Assembly: GCF_000721495.1 (NCBI RefSeq)
Contig: NZ_JOHY01000016.1
Span: forward strand, 1-64,000
Direction: 5' to 3'
DNA length: 64,000 nt
DNA from: Streptomyces sp. NRRL F-5123
Lineage (GTDB): Bacteria; Actinomycetota; Actinomycetes; Streptomycetales; Streptomycetaceae
Positions 46,091-54,676 of this stretch are shown piece by piece (position 1 is the stretch's first letter; every line of letters starts with the position of its first letter). Position numbers and translations under genes: made by a program. The notes beneath the pieces were generated by a model. It saw only the letters and a list, made by a program, of their open reading frames with translations. It ran no database searches and was not told the origin of the DNA.

Positions 46091-49048
46091 ATGCTGTACG
46101 GACGGGACGGGGAGGCCGCGGCACTGCGCGGCCTGCTGGACGGGGCACGGGGTGGGCGCAGCGGGGCGCTGGTGCTGCGCGGCGAGGCGGGCATCGGCAA
46201 GACCGCGCTGCTGGAGCACGCGGTGGGCCAGGCCGCGGACATGACGGTGGTACGCGGCTCGGGCGTCGAGTTCGAGGCGGAACTGCCCTTCGCCGGGCTG
46301 CAGTTGCTGCTGCGTACGGCGATGGGCGCGGACGGCGCGCTGCCGGAGCCGCAACGGCGGGCGCTACGGGCGGCGTTCGGACTCGGCGGCGTCGGGCCGG
46401 GCCCGGTCGAGCCGATGTTCGTGGGCCTCGCGGTGCTGTCGCTGCTGTCGGAGCACGCGGGCGCCGGCCCGCTGCTGTGCGTGGTGGACGACGCCCAGTG
46501 GCTGGACCGGGCGTCCGCCGACGCGCTGCTCTTCGCGGCGCGGCGGCTGGACGCGGAGGGCGTCGCCATGGTCTTCGCGGCGCGCGACGGCGAGGGTGCC
46601 TTCCCCGCGCCGGGCCTGCCCGAGCTGCGCCCCGCGCCGCTGGACGAGGCGGCGGCGCTCGCGCTGCTCGCCGAGCGCTCCGGGCGGGAGGAGCCGATGG
46701 CGGACGGGCTGCGCCGCCGGGTGATGGCGGAGGCTCAGGGCAACCCGCTGGCGCTGCTGGAGCTCCCGGCGGGGCTGCGGGACGCGGACGGCGCGGTGGC
46801 CGGGCCGGGCGCGCTGCCGCTGACCAGTCGGCTGCAGCTGGCCTTCCACGGCCGGGTCAGCCATCTGCCGCGGGCCACCCAGACCCTGCTGCTGGTGGCC
46901 GCCGCCGACCACACCGGCGAGCTGGGTACGGTGCTGCGCGCGGCGGACGAGCTGGGCGCGGGCGTCGCGGACCTGCCGCCCGCGCAGGACGCCGGGCTCG
47001 TCACGGTGGACGGCACGCTGCTGCGCTTCCGGCATCCGCTCGTGCGGGCCGCGATCCACCAGCGGGCCCCCCTCCCCGAACGGCTGGCCGCGCACCGCGC
47101 GCTGGCCGCCGCCGCCGACCCCGAGCGCGACGCCGACCACCGCGCCTGGCACCTCGCAGCCGCCGCGACCGGCCCCGACGAGACGGCGGCCGCCGCCCTG
47201 GAACGCACCGCAGGCCGCGCCCGCGAGCGCAGCGGCCACACCGCGGCCGCAGCCGCGTACGACCGCGCGGCCCGTCTCAGCACCGACCCTGCGGCCCGCC
47301 TGCGCCGTCTGCTGCTCGCCGCGGAATCCGCCTCCGAGGCCGGTGAGATCCCCCGCGCCCGCGCCTTCGCCGACGAGGCCGCCCGCCTGGCGACCCGGCT
47401 CGCCGCGGACCGGTCTCCGGCCCGCGGCAACGGCGCCCGGCCGGGCGGTGCGCCGGACAACGGCCCAGGCGGCGCGCCGGGCGACAGCCCAGGACCGGCA
47501 CGGACGGGCGCCCCCGAACGCGACGCGGCCCGCACCGCTGCCGCGCGCCCCCCGCACGGCGGTGGCCCCCGGGACGGTCTTCCTGCCGCACTCCCGGCCG
47601 GCGGGGCCGAACAGCTCGCCGTCGCACGGACGCTGCACGTGCGGGGGCTCGCGGACTTCCTGGAGGGCGACTTCCCCGGCGCGCACCGGCTGCTGATCGA
47701 GGGGGCGGCGCTGGCCGCCGAAGGCGATCCGCAGCGCGCGGCGCGGATGCTGGTGCAGGCCACGCACACCGCGTGGTATCTGGGCGGCGACGAGGTCGCC
47801 GGCACCCTGGCCCGGCTGGACGCGCTGCGGCTGCCGCCGGACGCGCCCGAGCTTCCCGTCGCCGACTTCCTGGTCGCCGCGCTGGGCCCGCGCTCGGCCG
47901 GGCGCGTGCCGCCGGACCTCGGTGCGGCGGCGGCCGCGGCACGCGCGGCGCACGGCGGGCGGGTCGATCCCGGGCATCTGGTGATGCTGTGCGGGGTGGG
48001 CCTGACGCTCGGCCAGGACGTGCAGGCGCACGAGCTGACCACGGTGCTCGCGGCGGAAGGCCGGGAGAGCGGCGGGGTCGGGCGCCTCACGACGGTGCTG
48101 TTCTTCCGGGCCGAGGCGGAGATCTTCGACGCGCGCTTCGACGACGCGGCGGCGACTGCCCGGGAGGCGCTGCGGATCGCGGCGGACACCGGGCAGCGGC
48201 AGTGGGTGAGCCAGCTCAGCAGTGCGCTCGCGTACGTCGCGGCAGTGCGCGGCGACCAGGACGGGTGCCGCCGCCGGGTGGACGCGGCGCTCGCGGGCGG
48301 CTCGGGCACGGCGATGGCGCCGGGCGCCCCGTGGGCGTACTGGTCGCAGGGCCTGCTGGAGCTGGGCCTCGGCCGGGCGCAGGCGGCGCTGGAGCAGCTG
48401 GCGCTGCTCGGCGAGGAGTCGGTGCGGCACCACATATCGGCCACCCGCAGCGTCCCGGACCTGGTGGAGGCGGCGGTGCGGCTCGGGGTGCCGGAGCGCG
48501 CGGACGCGTCCTTCGCACGGTTCGAGGCGTGGGCGGCGCGGTCCGGGCAGAGCTGGGCGGCGGCGCTGGTGGCGCGCTGCCGGGCGCTGCGCGCACCGGA
48601 GGCGGACGCGGAGGCGTACTACCTCGCCGCGCTCGACGCGCACGACCCGCACCGGCGGGCGATGGAGTCGGCCCGCACGGGCCTGCTGTACGGGGAGTGG
48701 CTGCGCCGGGCGCGCCGCAAGAGCGAGGCCCGGGGCAGGCTGCGTACCGCGCTGGACGTCTTCGAGCGGCTGGGTGCCGCCCCGTGGGCGGAGCGGGCGC
48801 GGGGCGAGCTGGGCGCGGCGGGCGGGACGCTGCCCGAGTCGGGCCGGGCGGCGGCGCCGGTGGACGTGGAGGCGGGGCTCACTCCGCAGGAGTCGCAGAT
48901 CGTCCGGCTGGCGGCGGAGGGCCTGTCGAACAAGGACATCGCGGCCCGGCTGTTCCTGAGCCCGCGGACCGTCGGCTACCACCTGTACAAGGCGTACCCG
49001 AAGCTCGGGGTGGCCTCCCGGGGCGAGCTGGCCGGGCTGTTCGGCTGA
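46091..49048 (+). CDS. Large ATP-binding LuxR-family regulator (LAL/MalT-type)
   Basis: 985 residues. It starts MLYGRDGEAAALRGLLDGA, and the Walker A RGEAGIGKTAL lies at 30-40. Walker B-like LLCVVDDAQWLD follows (about 130-142). The middle is a helical, TPR-like sensor region broken by a low-complexity Gly/Pro/Arg insert (about 440-515). The C-terminus (about 920-985) is a LuxR helix-turn-helix: LTPQESQIVRLAAEGLSNKD, FLSPRTVGYHLYK. Such regulators often control antibiotic or sugar pathways. The target is not evident from the neighbours. The ATG is six bases after a TAGCGT -10 box and there is no ribosome-binding site, so the mRNA may be leaderless. Confidence 0.88.
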   Translation: MLYGRDGEAAALRGLLDGARGGRSGALVLRGEAGIGKTALLEHAVGQAADMTVVRGSGVEFEAELPFAGLQLLLRTAMGADGALPEPQRRALRAAFGLGGVGPGPVEPMFVGLAVLSLLSEHAGAGPLLCVVDDAQWLDRASADALLFAARRLDAEGVAMVFAARDGEGAFPAPGLPELRPAPLDEAAALALLAERSGREEPMADGLRRRVMAEAQGNPLALLELPAGLRDADGAVAGPGALPLTSRLQLAFHGRVSHLPRATQTLLLVAAADHTGELGTVLRAADELGAGVADLPPAQDAGLVTVDGTLLRFRHPLVRAAIHQRAPLPERLAAHRALAAAADPERDADHRAWHLAAAATGPDETAAAALERTAGRARERSGHTAAAAAYDRAARLSTDPAARLRRLLLAAESASEAGEIPRARAFADEAARLATRLAADRSPARGNGARPGGAPDNGPGGAPGDSPGPARTGAPERDAARTAAARPPHGGGPRDGLPAALPAGGAEQLAVARTLHVRGLADFLEGDFPGAHRLLIEGAALAAEGDPQRAARMLVQATHTAWYLGGDEVAGTLARLDALRLPPDAPELPVADFLVAALGPRSAGRVPPDLGAAAAAARAAHGGRVDPGHLVMLCGVGLTLGQDVQAHELTTVLAAEGRESGGVGRLTTVLFFRAEAEIFDARFDDAAATAREALRIAADTGQRQWVSQLSSALAYVAAVRGDQDGCRRRVDAALAGGSGTAMAPGAPWAYWSQGLLELGLGRAQAALEQLALLGEESVRHHISATRSVPDLVEAAVRLGVPERADASFARFEAWAARSGQSWAAALVARCRALRAPEADAEAYYLAALDAHDPHRRAMESARTGLLYGEWLRRARRKSEARGRLRTALDVFERLGAAPWAERARGELGAAGGTLPESGRAAAPVDVEAGLTPQESQIVRLAAEGLSNKDIAARLFLSPRTVGYHLYKAYPKLGVASRGELAGLFG

Positions 49049-49066
49049 CCGGGGCGGCCGGACATG

Positions 49067-49105
49067 CCGGTGCCCGCCCGGTCGCGAGGACCGGACGGGC
49101 ACCGG
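49067..49105. terminator. Bidirectional terminator
   Basis: 17-bp stem with one mismatch (49067-49083 with 49089-49105) between the convergent regulator and M23 peptidase genes. Confidence 0.8.
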
Positions 49106-49135
49106 GAGCCGTGCCGCTCGGGCGGTGGCGGTGGC

Positions 49136-49969
49136 TCAGACGGTGACGCCGTGGGACCCGAGGTAGGCGACCGGGTCGATGTCGGAGCCGTAGTCCGGCG
49201 TGGTGCGCACCTCGAAGTGCAGGTGCGGGCCGGTGACGTTGCCGGTGGCGCCGGAGATGCCGATCTCCTGGCCCTCGGTGACGGTCTGGCCGACCGAGAC
49301 CACCGGGCGCGTCAGGTGGCCGTACAGGGTGTACTTGCCGTCCGCGTGCTTGATGATCACGTCGTTGCCGTAGGCGCCGTCCGCGCCCGCGTGGACGACG
49401 GTGCCGGCGGCCACGGAGTGGACCGGGGTGCCGCTCCAGACCAGGAAGTCGACGCCGGTGTGGTGGCCGGAGGACCACATGCTGCCGCCGGTCTTGTAGC
49501 CGGTGCCGATGGCGGCGTCGCCGACCGGCCTGGTCCAGCCGGTGTCGGCCTTCTTGGCGGCGGCGGGAGCGGCCGCGGCGGCCTTCTTCACCGGGGCTGC
49601 CTTCTTGGCGGGGGCCTTCGCGGCGGGCGCGGCGGCCGGGGTGGTGTCCAGCGTGATGTGCAGGCCGGGGCGTATCAGCGACGGGTTGGCGCCGATGGCC
49701 TTCTTGTTGGCGTCGTAGAGCGCCTTCCAGCCGCCCTTGACGTGGTGCGTGGTGGCGATCTTGGCGAGCGTGTCGCCGCGGACCACGGTGTAGTCCTGCG
49801 CCTTGGCGGTCGCCGCGGCCGGGGCCTTGGCGGGCTCGGCGGCGGACGCGGACTGGGCGACGCCGACGAGCGGGAGCGCCACGGCGGCGGCGCCCGTGCC
49901 GGCGACGAGGCAGACGCGGGTGAGGCGGTTGAGCGAGCGGGGCTTGCGGTGCTGACCCTGTGCGGGCAT
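49136..49969 (-). CDS. Secreted LysM-M23 peptidoglycan endopeptidase
   Basis: 277 residues. Signal about 1-43, then a LysM domain (59-108, [22 protein letters not shown]), an Ala/Lys/Pro-rich linker (110-143) and an M23 domain (145-277) with zinc ligands in HHTGVD (His170, Asp174) and GPHLHFEVR. It cuts peptide cross-bridges in the cell wall. ATG follows GGAGAGGA. A ydaO-type c-di-AMP riboswitch precedes it, so its expression should depend on c-di-AMP. The C-terminal M23 region closely resembles that of the Rpf protein at 40159. Confidence 0.93.
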   Translation of the reverse strand: MPAQGQHRKPRSLNRLTRVCLVAGTGAAAVALPLVGVAQSASAAEPAKAPAAATAKAQDYTVVRGDTLAKIATTHHVKGGWKALYDANKKAIGANPSLIRPGLHITLDTTPAAAPAAKAPAKKAAPVKKAAAAAPAAAKKADTGWTRPVGDAAIGTGYKTGGSMWSSGHHTGVDFLVWSGTPVHSVAAGTVVHAGADGAYGNDVIIKHADGKYTLYGHLTRPVVSVGQTVTEGQEIGISGATGNVTGPHLHFEVRTTPDYGSDIDPVAYLGSHGVTV

Positions 49970-49982
49970 GGGGGATTCCTCT

Positions 49983-50157
49983 CCTACGCCTGCGAGGTGA
50001 GCTGTCGGGTTCGGGCTGGAGATGCCCGGCCGCGGCCGCGGTGCGCGCGCTCCGGTCCGGTGCGCGGCGGTACGGCGGCACGGCTTCACCCCGAGCCGTC
50101 CGGGACTCGTCCCGGACGGCGGCCTACCTTGGGTCCCCCGCTCCTGCCCTTTGCAGC
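49983..50157 (-). ncRNA. ydaO/yuaA (c-di-AMP) riboswitch
   Basis: On the minus strand the leader of the M23 gene carries the conserved segments of the ydaO class in the right order. GGGGGACCCAAGGTAGG lies at 50139-50123, GGGGTGAAGCCG at 50092-50081 and CGAACCCGACAGCTCACC at 50013-49996, the last ending 14 bases before the ribosome-binding site. ydaO RNAs bind cyclic di-AMP and usually switch wall-hydrolase or osmotic genes off. Exact ends of the aptamer are approximate. Confidence 0.9.
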
Positions 50158-50241
50158 TCGGATGGTGCTGCGCCCGGGCGGCGGCAGGATTCGGCGTTCC
50201 GCCCGGCGGCTGTCGCGGACGTCCGGCCCGCGGTAACGGCG

Positions 50242-50271
50242 AAGCTAGACGACCCCGCGAGCGCCGGGCAA
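50242..50271 (-). promoter_or_regulatory. Promoter of the riboswitch/M23 transcript
   Basis: Minus strand TTGCCC (50271-50266), 18-bp spacer, TAGCTT (50247-50242). A transcript starting near 50235 would enter the riboswitch about 75 bases later. Confidence 0.45.
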
Positions 50272-50550
50272 GCAAACCCGGCATGCCGCCCGATTCCACC
50301 CTTACCGGCGGTCACAGCGTGCCACCCGCACGATCCGGTACGTGCCCACGCCGCTCACCGTCCGCAGACCGGCACCGTACCCACCGCGACATTCGGCCCG
50401 CGACGCGAACAGCGGGTGCGCGGATGCGGAGCACACGGTAGTGGGCGGGTGACACCGGACACACGATTCGCCCGGCGTGACCCGCATCACCGTGAAATGT
50501 CCGATATACGGGCTTATTTCACGTTCATGCACTTTGTCGTCGATGAGGGG
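50272..50550. other. Intergenic with inverted repeat
   Basis: 279 bp between the riboswitch promoter and the GNAT stop. An 8-bp perfect inverted repeat CGTGAAAT/ATTTCACG (50491-50498 with 50516-50523, 17-nt loop) lies 28 bases past the GNAT stop on the minus strand. It is AT-richer than other terminators here, so it could equally be an operator. Nothing else was seen. Confidence 0.5.
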
Positions 50551-51633
50551 TCAGAACGTCCCCGGCGCCCCGCCGATCCGGGCGTCCAGCGTCCGGCTGA
50601 GCCGGTAGGCGACCGGCCGGAAGCCGACCGCGGGCCAGTGGCCCGCCGCCAGCGGCGAGGACGAGTGCCAGCGGGCCGACATGTAGCGGTGCCCGTTGTC
50701 GTAAGCCCAGGCCAGCGCGGTGGCCAGCAGCACCCGGCTGATGCCCTCACCGCGCGCGGACGGCTCCACGTACGCCTCGGCGAGCTCCACGCACGACTCG
50801 GGTATCACCGGGTCCGGACCGGCGGGGACGAGGACGACCATGGCGATCTCCTCGCCGCGCCGGGAGGCGATCCAGGCGCCGCAGCGCGGGTCGGCGAGCG
50901 CGTCGGTGTAGCGCAGCCGGAGCGCGGCGAGCGCGGCCTCGGGCTGCGGCTGGAAGACCGCGGTGCCGCGCTGCCGACGGGAGGACTCGGCGGCCATCCG
51001 CCCTATCTGCGGCAGGTCGCCGGGCCCGGCGCGCCGGATGCCCAGGCCCTCGACCCCGCGCGGCTGCCGGCCGCGGGCCTTGACCGCCATCAGCCCGTGC
51101 ACCAGCTCGCGGCCGAAGCCCAGGTCGGCCCAGGGCGCGGTGGCCACCTCGCCGGCGGGCACCTGCACGTAGTGCACCAGCCGCCGGTCGGCGACCAGCC
51201 GCTCGGCGATGCGGGCGTAGAGCGAGCGCAGCACCTCCGTCTCCCGCCCGCCGGGCAGCGCGTGGCCGCCGTACGGGACGAGCGCGGAGCGCGGGTGGGT
51301 GCGCAGGCCCGCGGGGTCGTCGGCGGCGAGTGTGACGGGCTGGGCAGCGAGGTAGCCGATCATGTTTCCGTCGCCGTCGAGCGCGCGGCAGGCCTCCAGG
51401 CCGGGCACCGTGTGCAGCCGGCCGACCAGGTCCTCACCGCGCACGGGTCCGTCGGCCAGCCAGGACCGCTGCGAGGGCGGGCGCCGGGCGCGGGCGAACC
51501 AGCGGTCGTAACGCTGCACGGCCAGGGGTATGTGCTCGGGAGTCAGCGGCGCGGTGGCGACAGTCATGGTGGTCGAGGACGCTAGCGGGGCCCGGCCGCC
51601 GAGGGCAAGGCGGAGCCTGGTCACGACGCTCAT
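50551..51633 (-). CDS. GNAT-family N-acetyltransferase
   Basis: 360 residues. C-terminal GNAT domain (about 215-345): AMVVLVPAG, CVELAEAYVEPSARGEGISRVLLATALAWA carries the acetyl-CoA-binding R/Q-x-x-G-x-G/A variant (ARGEGI), and SPLAAGHWPAVGFRPVAYRLSR closes the fold. The N-terminal half is a second, degenerate GNAT-like unit (about 25-170). The start at 51633 overlaps the stop of the upstream gene (ATGA). An alternative ATG at 51567 has a TAGCGT box 11 bases before it and is also plausible. Substrate unknown. Confidence 0.8.
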   Translation of the reverse strand: MSVVTRLRLALGGRAPLASSTTMTVATAPLTPEHIPLAVQRYDRWFARARRPPSQRSWLADGPVRGEDLVGRLHTVPGLEACRALDGDGNMIGYLAAQPVTLAADDPAGLRTHPRSALVPYGGHALPGGRETEVLRSLYARIAERLVADRRLVHYVQVPAGEVATAPWADLGFGRELVHGLMAVKARGRQPRGVEGLGIRRAGPGDLPQIGRMAAESSRRQRGTAVFQPQPEAALAALRLRYTDALADPRCGAWIASRRGEEIAMVVLVPAGPDPVIPESCVELAEAYVEPSARGEGISRVLLATALAWAYDNGHRYMSARWHSSSPLAAGHWPAVGFRPVAYRLSRTLDARIGGAPGTF

Positions 51634-52271
51634 CCGGACTGCCCGCCCGTCCACGCGGGGTGCCGCGGGTCGTCGGCGCGGACGGTGACGTCGGCGGTCT
51701 CCTCCGGCAGCACCTCGTCGGAGTAGCGCGCGTAGGCGGGCAGCGTCCAGCGCTCCGCCTCGTCCGTACGGCGGGCGAGCGCGGCGGGCGACAGCCGCAG
51801 GTGCACCGTCAGGTCCAGCGGCAGGCCCTGGCCGAGCAGCAGCGGCCCGTCCAGCACCAGGACGCCGCCGGGCGGCAGCTCGACGTATTCCGCGCGGGTG
51901 GCCCGGTCGGTGCCGGGGTCGCGCAGCGACGGCAGGGCGCGCCCGCTGCCGCCCGGGCCGAGCGGGTCGAGGACCTCGCGGCGCAGCGCACCGGTGTCCA
52001 GCCACAGCTGGTAGTACGCGTCGACGTCCTCGTGCCCGTACTCCAGCCGCAGCGACGCGGGCCGCCAGAAGTCCGCCGCGCGCACCCGCAGCGCCGGGTG
52101 GCCGAGCGGCGGCAGCGCGGCGGCCAGGTCGTCGGCGAGTTCCGCGGTGCCGGCGGCGGGCGCGCCGTCAACGGCGACCCTCCACCACGGCCCGGCGGGC
52201 GGATCCTGTCCGGCGATCTTCTCGGCGAGGGCCGCGGCGAGCCGGGGCCGGCTGATCGGCGTGAACTGCAC
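51630..52271 (-). CDS. Uridine-kinase-like protein with degenerate P-loop
   Basis: 213 residues from GTG with AGGA upstream. The overall layout is that of the uridine kinase family: an N-terminal WWRVAVDGAPAAGTAELADDL region, RAADFWRPASLRLEYGHEDVDAYYQLWLD with the DFWRP-type substrate segment, and GGVLVLDGPLLL. The P-loop, however, reads GAPAAGTA (36-43): the invariant Gly-Lys-Ser/Thr is gone, so ordinary ATP binding is doubtful. It is translationally coupled to the GNAT gene. It may be a non-catalytic relative. Confidence 0.75.
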   Translation of the reverse strand: MQFTPISRPRLAAALAEKIAGQDPPAGPWWRVAVDGAPAAGTAELADDLAAALPPLGHPALRVRAADFWRPASLRLEYGHEDVDAYYQLWLDTGALRREVLDPLGPGGSGRALPSLRDPGTDRATRAEYVELPPGGVLVLDGPLLLGQGLPLDLTVHLRLSPAALARRTDEAERWTLPAYARYSDEVLPEETADVTVRADDPRHPAWTGGQSG

Positions 52272-52506
52272 GCGCTCATCCTGCCGGAGCCGCCCGCGGG
52301 GCGGACGAGAGGGCCCGCCGTCACCCGATCGGGCGGGACGGCCGCGGGGCTCTGCGAGCGCCGTGCGTGTGATCCCGCGGGGGTCAACCCACCCTGATGG
52401 TTGAAATTCTCTACAAATCACCCATATGCCGCCGAGCGGGATTCATGACTTTTTGTGACCCTGGAGGAACTCATGGTGACCGTCCCCCTCACCCAGGAGA
52501 AAGCCC

Positions 52507-52701
52507 ATGATCCTGTCCATGTCCGGTGTCGTCCTGCTCGGCATCATCGTCTTCCTGTTCTTCCGCAAGGACGGTCTGAAGATGTCCCACGGCATCGTCA
52601 GCGCGCTCTTCGGCTTCTACCTCGCCAGCACCGCCATCGCCCCGAGCATCACGGCGGGCGGCGCGAGCCTGGCCAGCCTGCTGGGCGGGATCAAGATCTA
52701 G
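52507..52701 (+). CDS. Small hydrophobic membrane protein (64 residues)
   Basis: MILSMSGVVLLGIIVFLFFRKDG forms one membrane segment. HGIVSALFGFYLASTAIAPSITAGG forms a second, weaker one, followed by a Gly/Ser tail ending LLGGIKI. AGGAG lies before the ATG. It precedes the FtsK-like gene on the same strand by about 110 bases, which suggests co-expression. The pairing resembles the small-protein plus Tra/FtsK arrangements in actinobacterial mobile elements, but no other mobile-element gene is present. Function unknown. Confidence 0.7.
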   Translation: MILSMSGVVLLGIIVFLFFRKDGLKMSHGIVSALFGFYLASTAIAPSITAGGASLASLLGGIKI

Positions 52702-52813
52702 GCCGTCGGCACGACGCCACCCCCAGGACCCGGGAGCGCGCCCGCTCCCGGGTCGCTCGCGGTCCCTCCCCCCGCGCACCCCCAGCACATCCGAGCCACC
52801 CATGGAGCAAGCC

Positions 52814-54406
52814 GTGTCCAGGCGCCCCCTTCCCAGCATCCTGACCAGCCGTCCCGCGCTCGCCCGCGGCCGGGACCTGGCGCGCACCGCCGCGGACGGC
52901 GCCTCGGACGTCCTGCACCCGGTCATCACCATCGGCCGCGGTATGCGCCGCCAGGCGGCCTGGGCCGGCGGCTGGTGGGCCCGCACCCCCAAGGACCGCC
53001 GCGGCCCCGCGCTGCTGCTCGCCGCCGCCGGCGTCGTGGTCCTGGTGATGATGCCGTACGGGCCGCTGCTCGCCCTGGCCGCCGTGCTCGCCTCCGCCGC
53101 CTGGATGGGCCGCGACCGCGCCGCCCGCACCCCCGCGGGCCCCGGCGAGGCCGAGACCGCCCGGCTGCGCGCGCTGTACGACGCCCTGGTGCCGTACCTC
53201 TCCGACCCCGCCGACCCCGCGCCGCTCTACACGTACGACGGCGGCTGGGAGAAGGCCTTCGGCTCCTACGACTTCGAGGACGGCCGGCTCGTCCGGCTCG
53301 AACTGCGCTACCCCGCGTACTTCACGGACGGCGAGGCCGACGCCCGGGCCCGCGTCGAGCAGCTGCTGCACGCCAAGGCCGGGCGGGGCCGCGAATACCG
53401 CTTCGACTGGAACGAGGAGGACAACCGCCTCGTCCTCACCGCTCTGCCGCCGCTGGCCACCGACATCGCCGTGCAGCGCTTCGTCACCGCCCCCGGCGAG
53501 ACGGTGCTCGGCTTCACCGACCCGGACGCGGTGGCCCGCACGCTGCCGGTCACCGGCGGCGACGGCGCGGAACCGCGCGACGCGCCCCCCGTGCTGTGGC
53601 GCACCGGCGCCCGCTCCACCGAGCCGCATCTGCTCGCCCTCGGCCAGCCCGGCACCGGCACCACCGGCCTGCTGCGTTGCATCGCCCTCCAGGCGCTGGC
53701 CGGCGGAGACGTCGTCGTCGTGGACGGCAGCGGCGCCGGCGAGTACGCGTTCCTGACCGGGCGGCCCGGCGTGCTCGCCGTCGAGGACGGCGTGCTCGGC
53801 GCCGCCGCCACGCTCGAATGGGCCGCGCACGAGACCGAGCGGCGGCTGGTCGCCGTCAACCGCGCCCGACAGGAGGGCCGCCCGGTCGACGACGACGCGC
53901 GCCGCCCGCTGTGGATCCTCGTCGACCGGCCCACCGCCCTCACCCAGCTCGCCCTCGCCGAGGGCCGCCCCGACCCGCAGCTGCTGCTCGACGTGCCCCT
54001 GCGGCACGGGCGCGCCGCGAACGTCGCGGTGGCCGTCGCCGACCAGCTCGACGCGACGGAGGGGCTCGCGCCCGTCGTCGTGGCCCACACCCGCGCCCGG
54101 GTCGTCCTCGGGCGGCTGGCACCCGAGCACGTCGAGGCGGTGCTGGGTGCGGCGCCGGGGAGCACGCCGGCGGCGGACGTCCCGCCCGGACGGGGGTACG
54201 CGCGGCTCGGCACCGGGCCCGTCCTCCGCCTCCAGGTCCCGGCGGCGCCCGACCCGTACGACGCGGAGTGCCGCGCCGCTCATCGCGAGGCCGTCCTCGC
54301 CCTCCTCCCGGGCGGCGCCCCCGCCCCCACCCCGGCCCCGGCCCCGGAGGCCGCGGCCCCGTCCCTCCGCAAGGACGTCATCCGCACGGTCGCGGACCTG
54401 ACGTAG
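52814..54406 (+). CDS. FtsK/SpoIIIE-like membrane protein with broken P-loop
   Basis: 530 residues from GTG 52814, which has GGAG seven bases upstream; ATG 52802 is in frame. Two membrane segments (about 70-105) precede a cytosolic part. The ATPase-like domain starts near 265: the P-loop region reads LGQPGTGTTGLLR, where Thr283 replaces the invariant Lys of GxxxxGK(S/T). The Walker-B-like segment is PLWILVDRPTAL without the catalytic Glu. The fold is FtsK/SpoIIIE-like, but DNA pumping is unlikely. It follows the small membrane protein. Confidence 0.72.
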   Translation: MSRRPLPSILTSRPALARGRDLARTAADGASDVLHPVITIGRGMRRQAAWAGGWWARTPKDRRGPALLLAAAGVVVLVMMPYGPLLALAAVLASAAWMGRDRAARTPAGPGEAETARLRALYDALVPYLSDPADPAPLYTYDGGWEKAFGSYDFEDGRLVRLELRYPAYFTDGEADARARVEQLLHAKAGRGREYRFDWNEEDNRLVLTALPPLATDIAVQRFVTAPGETVLGFTDPDAVARTLPVTGGDGAEPRDAPPVLWRTGARSTEPHLLALGQPGTGTTGLLRCIALQALAGGDVVVVDGSGAGEYAFLTGRPGVLAVEDGVLGAAATLEWAAHETERRLVAVNRARQEGRPVDDDARRPLWILVDRPTALTQLALAEGRPDPQLLLDVPLRHGRAANVAVAVADQLDATEGLAPVVVAHTRARVVLGRLAPEHVEAVLGAAPGSTPAADVPPGRGYARLGTGPVLRLQVPAAPDPYDAECRAAHREAVLALLPGGAPAPTPAPAPEAAAPSLRKDVIRTVADLT

Positions 54407-54676
54407 GCCGGTACGCCCCTGCCGGGGGGCGTGCGGCCGGCGCCGCCGGGCACGCGTTTCCGGCTGCGGCTGCGACGCCGGGCGAGCGTTTTCAGGGGCG
54501 CGTGGGGGTGCCTCCCAGGCGAAGCTCCGGGCGGGAAGCGCGGCCGGCCCCACCGGGGCGCGGGTCGTCACCGGCACGGAGGGGCGGTTGCTGTTGTTTT
54601 CGGACCACCGGCCGGTGGTGGGCTGGTCGCGCAGTCCCCGCGCCCCAAGAACGCTCGCCCCGCGCGGCAGCCGGGC
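54407..54676. repeat. Intergenic repeat mosaic
   Basis: 270 bp between the FtsK-like gene and the MocR-type gene. It contains TTTTCAGGGGCGCGTGGGGG, an inverted copy of the AGCTTCGCCTGGGAGG module (about 54511-54528), and GCGCAGTCCCCGCGCCCC (about 54628-54645). The same modules occur at 20.7-21.1 kb and 23.1-23.5 kb. No coding signal was seen. Confidence 0.75.

Noticed and set aside
52473..52844. ORF starting ATGGTGACC with a good GGAGG upstream, overlapping the 64-residue membrane protein gene
   Set aside because: After about 12 codons it runs out of frame across the conserved hydrophobic gene and becomes Arg/His/Pro-rich. A very short leader peptide is not excluded but there is no early stop.
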